From positions 62,001-126,000 of the forward strand of contig JAETOP010000004.1 of assembly GCA_021771675.1 (NCBI GenBank): 64,000 nt of DNA, written 5' to 3'. Position numbers and translations under genes: made by a program. Each line of letters starts with the position of its first letter. Within the stretch, counting starts at the first letter, position 1. Below the pieces are notes generated by a model. The model worked only from the letters and a program-made list of their open reading frames with translations. It did not search any database and was not told the origin of the DNA. Of the stretch, positions 33,835 to 43,223 are shown one piece after another. Source of the DNA: Oscillospiraceae bacterium. Lineage in GTDB: Bacteria; Bacillota_A; Clostridia; Oscillospirales; Oscillospiraceae.

Positions 33835-34275
33835 ATGAAGCTCCATGAACTCTCTCCTGTCGCAGGCTCCACTCAGGTGGGCAAGCGCAAGGGCCGTGGT
33901 ACCGGTTCCGGCAACGGCAAGACCGGCGGCCGTGGTCACAAGGGCCAGAAGGCCCGTTCCGGCGGCAAGGTCCGTGTTGGCTTTGAAGGCGGCCAGATGC
34001 CTCTGGCCCGCCGCATCCCCAAGCGCGGCTTCAATAACATTTTCGCCAAGCCTCTCACCGCAGTGAATGTAGCTCTGCTGGACTGCTTTGAGGACGGCGC
34101 CGTGGTGGATGCCGCCGCAATCATCGAGGCCGGTATCGTCTCTACCTGCCCCAATGGCTTGAAGGTTCTGGGCACCGGCGAACTGACTAAAAAGCTTACT
34201 GTCAAGGCTGCGGCTTTCTCGGAGTCTGCCAAGGAAAAAATTGAGCAGGCGGGCGGAAAGGCCGAGGTGATCTAA
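33835..34275 (+). CDS. rplO: 50S ribosomal protein L15
   Basis: 146 residues. [12 protein letters not shown] and the glycine/arginine-rich [25 protein letters not shown] are diagnostic. Its stop touches the GTG start of secY. Confidence 0.97.
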   Translation: MKLHELSPVAGSTQVGKRKGRGTGSGNGKTGGRGHKGQKARSGGKVRVGFEGGQMPLARRIPKRGFNNIFAKPLTAVNVALLDCFEDGAVVDAAAIIEAGIVSTCPNGLKVLGTGELTKKLTVKAAAFSESAKEKIEQAGGKAEVI

Positions 34276-35550
34276 GTGCTTCAGACACTCCGGAACGCTT
34301 GGAAAATTCCTGAACTGCGCAAAAAAATCATCTTCACGCTGTTCATCCTCCTGATCTACCGGGTGGGCAATGTGATTCCCGTGCCTGGCATCGATGTGGT
34401 CACCCTGAAGACCTACTTCGATCAGACCCTGTCCAACACCATTCTGGGCCTGTACAACGCCATGTCCGGCAGTGCCTTCTCCCGGGCTACCGTATTTGCC
34501 CTGGGCATCCAGCCCTATATCAACGCCTCCATCATCATCCAGTTGCTGACCATTGCCATCCCGGCTCTGGAAAGGCTTGCCAAGGAGGAAGGCGAAGAGG
34601 GCAAGAAGAAGATTTCCATGATTACCCGCTACACCACCGTGGGCCTGGGACTGCTGATGGGCTGGGCATATTACATGATGCTCAAGAACTACAGCTCCTC
34701 CGGCCTGACCATCATTGAAGAGCCCGGCTTTGCCTCCGCTCTGGTGATTGTCCTGGCCTTTACCGCCGGCTCCGCTCTGGTCATGTGGCTGGGCGAGCAG
34801 ATCACTGAGTTTGGCATTGGCAACGGCATCTCCATGATCCTGTTTGCCAACATCGTTTCGGGTCTTCCCAGCATGGTCTTCAACCTGTTCAAGATGGCTT
34901 GGTGGCAGATTATCATCGTTGTGGTGGGCATGGCCGCTCTGATCGTGTTCATTGTGTTCATTAATGACGCCGAGCGCCGTATCCCCATCCAGTACGCCAA
35001 GCGTGTGGTGGGCCGTAAGGTCTACGGCGGCCAGAACACCAACCTGCCCATCAAGGTGAGCATGTCCGGTGTGATGCCCGTGATCTTCGCCCAGTCCATC
35101 TGCTCCCTGCCCGCTACCATCTGCGCCTTCACCGGCACCAACAGCGGCTGGGCCTACAAAAATCTGTGGAGCAACAACAGCGCATTCTACGCTGTGTGCT
35201 ACTTCCTGATGATTTTCTTCTTCAGCTGGTTCTACTCCACCATTCAGTACGATCCCATGGAGATTTCCAACAACCTGATGAAGAACGGCGGCTTCATTCC
35301 CGGCTTCCGTCCCGGCAAGCCCACCGCCCAGTTCATCCAGAAGGTGATCAATAAGATCGTGGTGTTTGGCGCCGTGTATCTGGGCATCGTCGCTATGCTG
35401 CCCATCATTGCCGGCGACCTCATGTCCGGGTTTAACAGCCTGGCCATCGGCGGCACCTCCGTCATCATCGTTGTGGGCGTGGCCCTGGAGACGGTGAAGG
35501 CGCTGGAGGCTCAGATGCTGATGCGTCACTACAAGGGCTTCCTGGACTAA
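34276..35550 (+). CDS. secY: Preprotein translocase subunit SecY
   Basis: 424 residues from a GTG directly abutting the rplO stop. Ten membrane segments. ILLIYRVGNVIPVPGID at helix 1, the plug region after it, IQPYINASIIIQLL (helix 2) and the cytoplasmic loop MEISNNLMKNGGFIPGFRPGKPTAQFI are family hallmarks. Forms the export channel with SecE and SecG. Confidence 0.97.
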   Translation: MLQTLRNAWKIPELRKKIIFTLFILLIYRVGNVIPVPGIDVVTLKTYFDQTLSNTILGLYNAMSGSAFSRATVFALGIQPYINASIIIQLLTIAIPALERLAKEEGEEGKKKISMITRYTTVGLGLLMGWAYYMMLKNYSSSGLTIIEEPGFASALVIVLAFTAGSALVMWLGEQITEFGIGNGISMILFANIVSGLPSMVFNLFKMAWWQIIIVVVGMAALIVFIVFINDAERRIPIQYAKRVVGRKVYGGQNTNLPIKVSMSGVMPVIFAQSICSLPATICAFTGTNSGWAYKNLWSNNSAFYAVCYFLMIFFFSWFYSTIQYDPMEISNNLMKNGGFIPGFRPGKPTAQFIQKVINKIVVFGAVYLGIVAMLPIIAGDLMSGFNSLAIGGTSVIIVVGVALETVKALEAQMLMRHYKGFLD

Positions 35551-35566
35551 TCGGAGGTATGGCAGG

Positions 35567-36205
35567 ATGAATCTCATTCTACTGGGCGCACCCGGCGCCG
35601 GAAAGGGGACCCAAGCTGAGCTGCTTGTTCACAAGCTCTCTATCCCCGCCATTTCTACCGGGAACATGCTCCGCGAGGCCATTGCAAATGGCACTGAGCT
35701 GGGCAGAAAAGCAAAGGAATACATGGACGCTGGCAATCTGGTCCCTGACGAGCTGATTCTCGGTATCGTCGCCGACCGGGTGGCCAAGCCCGACTGTGCC
35801 AAGGGCTTCATCCTGGACGGCGTGCCCCGCACGCTGGCCCAGGCCCAGGCCCTGGAGGACAAGGGCGTGAAAATCGACCATGTGGTTTCCATTGAGGTGG
35901 AGGACAGTGAAATCGAGGGCCGGATGACGGGCCGCAGAGTCTGCGGCAAGTGCGGCGCCAGCTATCACATCACCGCCAATCCTCCCAAAGTCACTGGCAT
36001 CTGCGACAGCTGCGGCGGCGAGCTGATCACCCGCAAGGATGACGCTCCCGAGACCGTCCGCAAGCGCCTGGAGGTCTACCACGCTACCACGGAGGTCCTG
36101 AAAGACTTCTACGGCAAGCTGGGCCGCCTGGTGGAGGTCAACGGAAGCCAGAGCATTGAAAAAGCCAACGAGGACATCCTCGCTGCAATAGGGGCGAAGG
36201 CATGA
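35567..36205 (+). CDS. adk: Adenylate kinase
   Basis: 212 residues, long-lid form. P-loop GAPGAGKGTQ (7-16). The lid carries a zinc site, CGKCGASYH and CDSCG, as in Gram-positive enzymes. Overlaps map by 4 nt. Confidence 0.97.
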   Translation: MNLILLGAPGAGKGTQAELLVHKLSIPAISTGNMLREAIANGTELGRKAKEYMDAGNLVPDELILGIVADRVAKPDCAKGFILDGVPRTLAQAQALEDKGVKIDHVVSIEVEDSEIEGRMTGRRVCGKCGASYHITANPPKVTGICDSCGGELITRKDDAPETVRKRLEVYHATTEVLKDFYGKLGRLVEVNGSQSIEKANEDILAAIGAKA

Positions 36206-36957
36206 TCCCAATCAAAAATGAGCGAGAGCTTGAGAGTATGCGCCGGGCTTGCAAAATTACCGCGGCAGCCCGTGCCTTGGCAGGGGAAATGGTAAAGCCC
36301 GGCGTGACCACCAAGCAAATCGACAAGGCCGTACACGATTATATCGTCAGCCAGGGGGCGATTCCCTCCTGCTTGGGCTACTACGGCTACCCCGCTACCG
36401 CCTGTATCTCGGTGAACAATCGGGTTGTCCACGGCATTCCTGACGGCTATGCCCTGAAGGAAGGGGACATCGTCACCGTTGATATTGTTGCCGGCTGGGG
36501 GGGCTATCATGGAGATTGTTGTGCCACCTTTGCCTGCGGCGAGATCAGCGCCGAAGCCCGGAAACTGATCGACGTAACAAAGCAGAGCTTCTTTGAGGGT
36601 CTCCGCTTTGCCAAATATGGAAACCGGGTGTCCGACATCTCCCATGCAGTACAAGCGTATGTGGAGTCTAACGGTTTTTCAGTCGTCCGCGCTTATGTAG
36701 GTCACGGCATTGGTGCGGAGATGCATGAGGAGCCGGAAGTGCCGAACTTCGGCAAACCCGGCCGGGGCCCCAGGCTTCTGCCAGGCATGACCATCTGCAT
36801 CGAGCCAATGGTGAATCAGGGCGTTAGCGACGTTCAGGTTCTGGGTGACGGCTGGACTGCGGTGACTGCCGACGGCAAGCTCTCCGCCCACTATGAAAAT
36901 ACTGTACTCATCACCGACGGCGAGCCGGAAATACTCACCGTCACCGAAGGACTTTGA
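36202..36957 (+). CDS. map: Methionine aminopeptidase type I
   Basis: 251 residues. Removes initiator Met from new proteins with two metal ions. The five metal ligands are recognisable: Asp in VTVDIVAGWGGYHGDCC (two), His in GHGIGAEMHEEP, Glu in ICIEPM and Glu in YENTVLIT. Start overlaps the adk stop (ATGA). Confidence 0.96.
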   Translation: MIPIKNERELESMRRACKITAAARALAGEMVKPGVTTKQIDKAVHDYIVSQGAIPSCLGYYGYPATACISVNNRVVHGIPDGYALKEGDIVTVDIVAGWGGYHGDCCATFACGEISAEARKLIDVTKQSFFEGLRFAKYGNRVSDISHAVQAYVESNGFSVVRAYVGHGIGAEMHEEPEVPNFGKPGRGPRLLPGMTICIEPMVNQGVSDVQVLGDGWTAVTADGKLSAHYENTVLITDGEPEILTVTEGL

Positions 36958-36960
36958 TCT

Positions 36961-37263
36961 ATGGACCCAGAGAAACCGGATATACAAATTTCTGATGTGG
37001 TGATTTCCGTCCAGGGCCGGGATCAGGGCCAGCTGTTTTATGTGGTTGGCGTCGAGGGTGATTTCCTCCTGCTGACCAACGGAAAAAACAGAACCCTGGA
37101 AAGCCCCAAGCGGAAGAAAGCAAAGCACGTAGAGAAAGTACTTCGATCTGAGACCAGAGTTGCCGCAAAGCTTCTTTCCGGCGACAAAGTGCTCAACGGC
37201 GAATTACGAAGAGACCTGGCTTTTCTGAGCCGGGGAATGCATGCAAATGACCTAGGAGGTTAA
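36961..37263 (+). CDS. KOW-domain RNA-binding protein (L14e/L6e/L27e-like)
   Basis: 100 residues. An N-terminal KOW/SH3-like fold (about 9-45: [38 protein letters not shown]) is followed by a basic [11 protein letters not shown] and a charged C-terminus. It stands 3 bp behind map and 4 bp before infA, its conserved place in many Clostridia. The domain suggests rRNA or ribosome binding; no experimentally assigned role that I can name. Confidence 0.85.
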   Translation: MDPEKPDIQISDVVISVQGRDQGQLFYVVGVEGDFLLLTNGKNRTLESPKRKKAKHVEKVLRSETRVAAKLLSGDKVLNGELRRDLAFLSRGMHANDLGG

Positions 37264-37267
37264 TGAT

Positions 37268-37489
37268 TTGGCTGCGAAAGACGACGTAATTGAACTTGAG
37301 GGCATCGTTACTGATGCACTGCCGAATGCAATGTTCAAGGTTGACATCGGCAATGGCCACAGCATTCTGGCACACATTTCCGGCAGGCTCCGAATGAACT
37401 TCATTAAGATCTTGCCCGGTGACAAGGTAACCGTTCAAATGTCTCCGTATGATCTGACCCAGGGCCGGATCACCTGGAGAAGCAAGTAA
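37268..37489 (+). CDS. infA: Translation initiation factor IF-1
   Basis: 73 residues from a TTG at 37268 preceded by [58 protein letters not shown] is the OB-fold of IF-1; the TTG start is unusual against the ATG of most neighbours and may lower translation. Confidence 0.95.
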   Translation: MAAKDDVIELEGIVTDALPNAMFKVDIGNGHSILAHISGRLRMNFIKILPGDKVTVQMSPYDLTQGRITWRSK

Positions 37490-37527
37490 AACTAGAGAAT
37501 TGATTTCTCATATGGAGGTTAAACAGT

Positions 37528-37641
37528 ATGAAGGTAAGACCGTCCGTTAAACCCATGTGCGAAAAGTGCAAAATCATCAAGCGCAAGGGTCGCGTAATGG
37601 TAATTTGCGAAAACCCCAAGCATAAGCAGAGACAAGGCTAA
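37528..37641 (+). CDS. rpmJ: 50S ribosomal protein L36, zinc type
   Basis: 37 residues: [21 protein letters not shown]...[12 protein letters not shown], with the Cys-Cys-Cys-His zinc ligands. TGGAGGT precedes the start. Very short, easily missed. Confidence 0.97.
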   Translation: MKVRPSVKPMCEKCKIIKRKGRVMVICENPKHKQRQG

Positions 37642-37661
37642 TAGGAGGTGCTGAGAAACTT

Positions 37662-38030
37662 ATGGCACGTATTTCTGGTATTGATCTTCCCCGCGACAAG
37701 CGGATCGAAGTGGCTCTGACCTATATCTACGGCATCGGCCCCACCCGGGCGGCAGAAGTCCTGAAGACCACTGGCATCGACCCCGATACCCGGGTCAAGG
37801 ACCTGACCGACGAGCAGGAGGCCCAGCTGCGTGAGGCCATCGAGCATCACTATCTCATCGAAGGCGACCTGCGCCGTGAGACTGCGATGAACATCAAGCG
37901 GCTGTCTGAGATCGGCTGCTATCGCGGCCTGCGCCATCGCCGTGGCCTGCCCGTCCACGGCCAGCGGACCAAGACCAACGCCCGTACCCGCAAGGGTCCC
38001 AAGAAGACCATCGCTAACAAGAAGAAGTAA
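37662..38030 (+). CDS. rpsM: 30S ribosomal protein S13
   Basis: 122 residues. [26 protein letters not shown] and C-terminal [34 protein letters not shown] are diagnostic; S13 bridges the 30S head and 50S. Confidence 0.98.
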   Translation: MARISGIDLPRDKRIEVALTYIYGIGPTRAAEVLKTTGIDPDTRVKDLTDEQEAQLREAIEHHYLIEGDLRRETAMNIKRLSEIGCYRGLRHRRGLPVHGQRTKTNARTRKGPKKTIANKKK

Positions 38031-38045
38031 GGAGGGATATGTACA

Positions 38046-38444
38046 ATGGCTGCTAAAGCTGCTAAGAAAGTTGTCAAGCGCCGTCGTGAGCGCAAAGTGG
38101 TTGAGAAAGGTGCGGCACATATCCGCTCCTCCTTCAACAACACCATGGTGACCATCACCGATCTGGAAGGAAATGCTCTGAGCTGGGCTTCCTCCGGCGG
38201 ACTGGGCTTCCGTGGCTCCCGGAAATCCACCCCCTACGCCGCTCAGACCGCTGCCGAGACTGCCGCAAAGGCTGCTATGGAATACGGCCTGAAGACCGTC
38301 GAGGTTTATGTGAAGGGCCCCGGCCAGGGACGTGAGGCCGCCATCCGCGCCTTGCAGACTGCCGGCCTGGAAGTCGTTATGATTAAGGACGTGACCCCCA
38401 TTGCCCACAATGGCTGCCGTCCCCCCAAGAGACGTCGTGTCTGA
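38046..38444 (+). CDS. rpsK: 30S ribosomal protein S11
   Basis: 132 residues. [43 protein letters not shown] and C-terminal [17 protein letters not shown] [16 protein letters not shown] are typical. Confidence 0.98.
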   Translation: MAAKAAKKVVKRRRERKVVEKGAAHIRSSFNNTMVTITDLEGNALSWASSGGLGFRGSRKSTPYAAQTAAETAAKAAMEYGLKTVEVYVKGPGQGREAAIRALQTAGLEVVMIKDVTPIAHNGCRPPKRRRV

Positions 38445-38470
38445 TTACGCTATAGGAGGAATTTTGCGTT

Positions 38471-39067
38471 ATGGCTAAGAATATGCAGCCCGTGCTGAAG
38501 CGTTGCAGAACGCTGGGCGTTTCTCCTGCCGCAATGGGTTATTCTAAGACTTCCAATAAGAATCCCGGCGGCCAGAGAAGAGCGAAGAAGTCTGAGTATG
38601 CAACTCAGCTGACTGAGAAGCAGAAGGTCAAGTTTGTCTACGGTATCCAGGAAAAGCAGTTCCGCAACTACTACGACAAGGCCTCCCGCATGGAAGGCAA
38701 CACCGGTGAGGAGCTGCTGACCTTTGTGGAGCGCAGACTGGACAATGTGGTGTACCGTCTGGGTTTTGCCAACTCCCGCCGTCAGGCCCGTCAGCTGGTG
38801 AACCATGGTCACTTCACCGTTAATGGCAAGCGTGTTAACATTCCCAGCTACCTGGTGAAGGTCAATGACGTTGTTGCCGTGTGTGAAAAGAGCGTTTCCA
38901 ACAACTTCTTCAAGAAGCTGAAGGAAGACGACACTTTTGTTGCTGCCCCCAAGTGGCTGGATCGTGATAAGAACACCCTCCAGGGCAAGGTTATTGCTAT
39001 GCCCACCAAGGCTGATATCGACTTCGATATTGCTGTGCACCTCATCGTCGAGTTGTACTCCAAGTAA
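38471..39067 (+). CDS. rpsD: 30S ribosomal protein S4 (zinc-free form)
   Basis: 198 residues. The N-terminal Cys cluster of C+ S4 is absent (only one Cys at about residue 12). S4 RNA-binding domain RRLDNVVYRLGFANSRRQARQLVNHGHFTVNGKRVNIPSY is intact. S4 initiates 30S assembly. Confidence 0.97.
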   Translation: MAKNMQPVLKRCRTLGVSPAAMGYSKTSNKNPGGQRRAKKSEYATQLTEKQKVKFVYGIQEKQFRNYYDKASRMEGNTGEELLTFVERRLDNVVYRLGFANSRRQARQLVNHGHFTVNGKRVNIPSYLVKVNDVVAVCEKSVSNNFFKKLKEDDTFVAAPKWLDRDKNTLQGKVIAMPTKADIDFDIAVHLIVELYSK

Positions 39068-39101
39068 TGATCTCCCCCCTGTCTGTCCGCAAACATGCTT
39101 C

Positions 39102-39121
39102 GTGGGGAGTACGCTCCCCAC
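39102..39121 (+). promoter_or_regulatory. Hairpin between rpsD and rpoA
   Basis: Perfect 8-bp stem GTGGGGAG-TACG-CTCCCCAC followed by TCTATT, in the 77-bp rpsD-rpoA gap. Weak terminator or processing site; function inferred. Confidence 0.45.
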
Positions 39122-39144
39122 TCTATTAAGGAGGGTTTTGATTC

Positions 39145-40104
39145 ATGGTAGAAATTGAAAAGCCTCGCATCAGCTGCTTTGATTCCACAGAGAACATCTC
39201 CTACGGCAAGTACGTCGTGGAGCCTCTGGAGCGGGGTTACGGCATGACCCTGGGCAACTCCCTGCGCAGAATTCTGCTGTCCAGCCTGCCCGGCTATGCC
39301 GCCACCTCTGTGAAGATTCAGGGCGTACAGCACGAGTTCTCCACCATCCCCGGTGTCACCGAGGATGTGACAGAAATTGTGCTGAATGTCAAGCGGATCA
39401 CACCGAAGCTGCACTGCAGCGGTGTCAAAACGGTTCACATCGATGCTGTTGGCCCCTGCGAGGTCAAGGCCGGTGACATCAAGGCCGATGCCGAGGTTGA
39501 AATCCTGAATCCGGAGCTGCATATCTGCACTCTGGGGGAGGATGCCACTTTCAATATGGAGATCACCCTGTCCCAGGGAAGGGGCTATGTTTCCTCTGAC
39601 CGAAACAAGACGCCTCAGACTGTGATCGGCGTGATTCCCATTGACTCTATCTATTCCCCTGTTACCAAGGTGAATTACACGGTGGAGCCCACCCGTGTCG
39701 GCGATAAGACCGACTATGATAAGCTGACCCTGGAGGTTTGGACGGATTCCACCATCTCCGCCAAGGACGCCGTGTCCCTGGGGGCAAAGATTCTCAGCGA
39801 TCATCTGACAGTGTTCACCAATCTGTCCGATGCCGTGGCAACCAGTTCCACTGTGGTGGAGAAGGTGGCCGATCGGCCGGATGCGAAGCTGTCCATGACC
39901 ATCGATGAGCTGGATTTGTCCGTCCGCAGCTTCAATTGCCTGAAACGTGCCAATATCAACACCGTGGCCGACCTGATTAACAAGACCGGCGAGGATATGA
40001 TGCGGGTGCGCAATATGGGCAAAAAGTCTCTGGACGAAGTTCAGAAGAAGCTGGAAATGATGGGGCTGTCCCTGGCCAGCGAAGAAACTGGCAGCAACAA
40101 CTAA
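39145..40104 (+). CDS. rpoA: RNA polymerase alpha subunit
   Basis: 319 residues. N-terminal dimerisation domain ([25 protein letters not shown], about 30-54), flexible linker, and C-terminal domain (about 250-310) with [24 protein letters not shown] that contacts UP elements and activators. Confidence 0.98.
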   Translation: MVEIEKPRISCFDSTENISYGKYVVEPLERGYGMTLGNSLRRILLSSLPGYAATSVKIQGVQHEFSTIPGVTEDVTEIVLNVKRITPKLHCSGVKTVHIDAVGPCEVKAGDIKADAEVEILNPELHICTLGEDATFNMEITLSQGRGYVSSDRNKTPQTVIGVIPIDSIYSPVTKVNYTVEPTRVGDKTDYDKLTLEVWTDSTISAKDAVSLGAKILSDHLTVFTNLSDAVATSSTVVEKVADRPDAKLSMTIDELDLSVRSFNCLKRANINTVADLINKTGEDMMRVRNMGKKSLDEVQKKLEMMGLSLASEETGSNN

Positions 40105-40129
40105 CCTTTTGTAGAAGGAGGAAACGTTC

Positions 40130-40471
40130 ATGTTCGGCACTCGTAAGCTGGGTAAGACCAGCGCTCAGAGAAAAGCCCTGCTGCGTCAGCAGGTTACCGA
40201 CCTGCTGGCCAATGGCAAGATGGAAACCACTTTCTATCGTGCCAAGGAAGTGCAGCCCGTTGTGGAGAAGATGATTACCCTTGGCAAGAAGGGCAATCTG
40301 GCTGCTTACCGCAGAGCTCTGTCTTTCATCACCAAAGAGGATGTGGCCAACAAGCTGTTCAAGGAGATCGCTCCCAAGTACGCTGACCGTAACGGCGGCT
40401 ACACCAGAGTGACCCGCCTTGGCGAACGCCGCGGTGATGCTGCTGAAATGGCAGTCATCGAACTGGTGTAA
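40130..40471 (+). CDS. rplQ: 50S ribosomal protein L17
   Basis: 113 residues, last gene of the long ribosomal operon. [36 protein letters not shown] and [25 protein letters not shown] are diagnostic. A strong terminator follows 20 bp later. Confidence 0.98.
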   Translation: MFGTRKLGKTSAQRKALLRQQVTDLLANGKMETTFYRAKEVQPVVEKMITLGKKGNLAAYRRALSFITKEDVANKLFKEIAPKYADRNGGYTRVTRLGERRGDAAEMAVIELV

Positions 40472-40490
40472 TTGGCATCCTGATTTCATT

Positions 40491-40520
40491 CCCCCCTGCA
40501 CCTGCGCAGGGGGGATTCTT
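40491..40520 (+). terminator. Terminator of the S10-spc-alpha operon
   Basis: CCCCCCTGC (40491-40499), 6-nt loop, GCAGGGGGG (40506-40514), then ATTCTT. The rest of 40521-40655 shows nothing I can name. Confidence 0.85.
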
Positions 40521-40655
40521 GCTATCCGTATGGCCCCAAGTAAACTGAAAAGAGTTACCGGGCCAATGGGGGAGGGATCCCAGACTGTCTGAATGGGAAT
40601 TGTCAGTGAGTACTGCCCGAAAAGCATCAAAATTATTAATAATCACTTAAACCAC

Positions 40656-40684
40656 TTGAAAATAACTACCAATGATGGTAACAT
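40656..40684 (+). promoter_or_regulatory. Promoter of the CXXC-repeat protein gene
   Basis: TTGAAA (40656-40661), 17-bp spacer, TAACAT (40679-40684), ~95 bp before the start codon. Confidence 0.55.
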
Positions 40685-40779
40685 ATACAAAGGAAAAACC
40701 CACCGGCCCGGCTTCTGCCGAGAGATGAGGGGGATCCATTCTGCCAGATGATTCTGGAAAAATTAAGGAGGAAAATCAT

Positions 40780-42327
40780 ATGAAAGGAAATGTATTGTCA
40801 CGGGTTGCAATGACCCTTTTCGTGACTGTGTTTCTGGTGAGCGTCTTGGCTGTGACGGCTTTTGCCGCAGAAGCACCTGCGTGCAAGCATGAAAATGTCG
40901 TTAATGTTGCCGCCGTTGAGGCTACCTGTACCGTGCCGGGGAAGACTGCGGGCAAGCGCTGCGAGGACTGCGGCCAAGTCCTTGAGGGGCTGGAAACGAT
41001 TCCTGCCAAGGGCCACACCGAAGTCGTTGATGCCGGTATCATTGCCACTTGCACGGAGTCGGGTAAGACCTTTGGTAAGCACTGCTCCGTTTGCAACGAA
41101 GTGTTGGAGGAACAGACGGAGGTTTCCGCTCTGGGCCACAGCCTAAAGAAGGTCGAAGCTGTTGAGGCCACCTGCGAAGAAGAGGGCAATATCGAGTATT
41201 GGCGCTGCAACGCCTGCAAGAAGCTGTTCGAGGACAAAGAGGGCACCAAGGAACTGAAGGAGGAAGAGGCTGTCATTTCCGCCAAGGGTCATACCGAGGC
41301 TGTTGACGAGGCTGTCCCCGCCACCTGCACCGAGGCAGGCAAGACCGCAGGTAAGCACTGCTCCGTCTGTGACAAGGTTCTGGTTGCCCAGGAGGAGATC
41401 CCCGCCAATGGACACACTGAGGTCGTTGACAAAGCTGTTGCTCCCACCTGCACCGATACCGGCCTGACCGAGGGCAAGCACTGCTCTGTCTGCGGTGAAG
41501 TCCTGGTGGAGCAGGAGGTTGTCCCTGCAAGCCACACGGTGGTCATTGATCCGCCGGTTGCTCCTAGCTGCACCAAGACCGGCCTGACTGAGGGCAGCCA
41601 TTGCTCTGTCTGCGGACAGATTCTGGTGGAGCAGAAGGTCGTCCCCGCAAGCCACATTTTTGACGACGGAAAGGTCGTCAGCCCCACTTGCTCCCGTGAG
41701 GGATATACCATTTACACCTGCAAGGTATGCGGCATCCAGGTGATTACCGATAAGGTAAAGCCCCTCTCTCACTGGTATGCTGAGTGGCAGCCTGCCGGCC
41801 GGCACCAGAACAGCGCTCCCTGCAAGCGCTGGGGCTGCACCTATACCAAGACCACCGCCTGCGTTGACTGGGACTTCAAGCTCATTCCTGCCGATGCGGA
41901 GGAGGCGGAGGACTATACCGTCTGTCCGGTGTGCGGCCAGCTCAGTGATGGCGGCCGCCTGGAGCTGGTGGAGGAGGCAAAGCCCACTCCTGTCACTGCC
42001 TGGACTCCCGAGGGAGATTTGGTACTGCGCTACGGCGAACTGGAGAACGGCGAGAAGATTATCTGCGTGGGCTTTGAGTACGATGCCAGACTGGCGCAGT
42101 ACTACGGCATCTGCAAGTTCACCGTCCCCGCCGAGCTGCTGGAGGGCTATCAGCTGATGCTGCTGGATGCTGATGGAAACGAGACGGAGTTAAAGGTAGA
42201 AACCACCGGTAACAAGGCCAGCTTCACCATTGATTTCCATGACGAAACCGGGAAGGGCTGGATTCCTGTCCAGATGCTGCACCTGGTGCCCATTGAGGAG
42301 CCTGCCACCGAAGCTACTGCCGGATAA
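40780..42327 (+). CDS. Secreted protein with seven ~40-residue CXXC repeats
   Basis: 515 residues. Signal peptide 1-30 (VTAFA-AEAP). Residues ~36-331 hold seven repeats of the pattern GHTxVVDxAVxATCTxxGxTxGKHCSVCxxVLxxQ, starting near 36, 79, 120, 171, 212, 252 and 292; the third is longer (~51). Each has one Cys about 20 residues before a CxxC pair. Two further cysteine groups follow (about 348-361 and 382-385), then a C-terminal beta-rich domain (about 400-515). No LPXTG, membrane anchor or catalytic motif. Such repeats occur in large Clostridia surface proteins; metal, disulfide or structural role is unknown. Monocistronic. Confidence 0.8.
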   Translation: MKGNVLSRVAMTLFVTVFLVSVLAVTAFAAEAPACKHENVVNVAAVEATCTVPGKTAGKRCEDCGQVLEGLETIPAKGHTEVVDAGIIATCTESGKTFGKHCSVCNEVLEEQTEVSALGHSLKKVEAVEATCEEEGNIEYWRCNACKKLFEDKEGTKELKEEEAVISAKGHTEAVDEAVPATCTEAGKTAGKHCSVCDKVLVAQEEIPANGHTEVVDKAVAPTCTDTGLTEGKHCSVCGEVLVEQEVVPASHTVVIDPPVAPSCTKTGLTEGSHCSVCGQILVEQKVVPASHIFDDGKVVSPTCSREGYTIYTCKVCGIQVITDKVKPLSHWYAEWQPAGRHQNSAPCKRWGCTYTKTTACVDWDFKLIPADAEEAEDYTVCPVCGQLSDGGRLELVEEAKPTPVTAWTPEGDLVLRYGELENGEKIICVGFEYDARLAQYYGICKFTVPAELLEGYQLMLLDADGNETELKVETTGNKASFTIDFHDETGKGWIPVQMLHLVPIEEPATEATAG

Positions 42328-42347
42328 GAGTACACTCCATACATCCC

Positions 42348-42382
42348 AACGTCCCCTGTGTGAAAGCATAGGGGACGTTTTG
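42348..42382 (+). terminator. Terminator of the CXXC-repeat gene
   Basis: AACGTCCCCTGTG (42348-42360) pairs with CATAGGGGACGTT (42367-42379), followed by TTGAG. Confidence 0.8.
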
Positions 42383-42469
42383 AGTGAGCTTGAAGGAATT
42401 GTGTTAATCTGTAAAAAAACGGAGCCTCTAGGTGGAGGCGTGGAATATATCCTACAGGAGGGATGACCC

Positions 42470-42970
42470 ATGGCAGATTTACAGCAGCTGGAAGAGATTT
42501 ACCAGGAGTATGAGGAAAAACTGGAAGAAGCGGAGAAGGGGGCAGGCTTGCTCTCCGGAGCCTTCGGCATGGGGGACGACCCCAGGAAGGACGCCTGCAA
42601 TCAAGCTTTTTATGAAAAGCTGGGCGGCTGGGCCCGGGAATTCAGGGATGGCCAGCCTGAGCCCCGGGAGGTGGCCCAGGGAGTGGATTTCATTCTGGAA
42701 TACCCATTCCGGCACCGGGAGAGCGGAACCTACTGGTTTGCCTACGCCGCCCAGCAGCACGCCATGGAGCTGATCCCCCTGTTGGAGAAGCAGGCGGCTG
42801 GGGCTCTGGCGGAACGCTTTGCAAGGCTCTATCCCAAAAGAGAGCGGCTTCCCGTCCAGAGAAGGATTCTGGAGATGCTGAGAGAGCAGGGAGGGTTGAA
42901 GAAGAAAGTGGCGAAAAAAGAGCTGCTGGAGAAGTGGCTCCTCAAACGGCTTCCCCGCCAGAAAGACTGA
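42470..42970 (+). CDS. Hypothetical 166-residue protein
   Basis: I do not recognise the family. Cytoplasmic, highly charged and mostly helical: an N-terminal coiled-coil-like LQQLEEIYQEYEEKLEEAEKG, a glycine segment LLSGAFGMGDDPRKDACNQAFYEKL, a central YPFRHRESGTYWFAYAAQQHAMELI, and a basic Arg/Lys tail. The ATG at 42470 follows AGGAGGGATGACCC. It lies alone between a terminator and the mgl promoter; function unknown. Confidence 0.7.
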   Translation: MADLQQLEEIYQEYEEKLEEAEKGAGLLSGAFGMGDDPRKDACNQAFYEKLGGWAREFRDGQPEPREVAQGVDFILEYPFRHRESGTYWFAYAAQQHAMELIPLLEKQAAGALAERFARLYPKRERLPVQRRILEMLREQGGLKKKVAKKELLEKWLLKRLPRQKD

Positions 42971-43094
42971 TAAACGGATATTAGCGTCCCTCCATAAAAA
43001 CAAAAGTACTCTTTACAATGTCAAGAGGAAATAATTGCCAAAAAACTGCACAAAAAATTGGCGCAATGACAATGGGGAAATGAGCGTTTTGCTG

Positions 43095-43123
43095 TAGACA
43101 ATGAAAAACAATCGTGTTACAAT
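43095..43123 (+). promoter_or_regulatory. Promoter of the mglBAC operon
   Basis: TAGACA (43095-43100), 17-bp spacer, TACAAT (43118-43123). The ~95-nt leader includes an imperfect hairpin GATGATTTTGCC...GGCAATCATC (43138-43167). The rest of the 42971-43094 gap is AT-rich without other features. Confidence 0.7.
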
Positions 43124-43223
43124 AAATGGCAGCAGAGGATGATTTTGCCGGATTCAGGCAATCATCCGACGTGAAAAGGGTGGGGCAGACGCCTCATACC
43201 AAATGATAAGGAGTGTATTCCCT

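Noticed and set aside
33814..35577. 587-residue frame on the minus strand over rplO-secY
   Set aside because: Spans several genuine genes on the other strand; high GC third-position effect produces long shadow frames.
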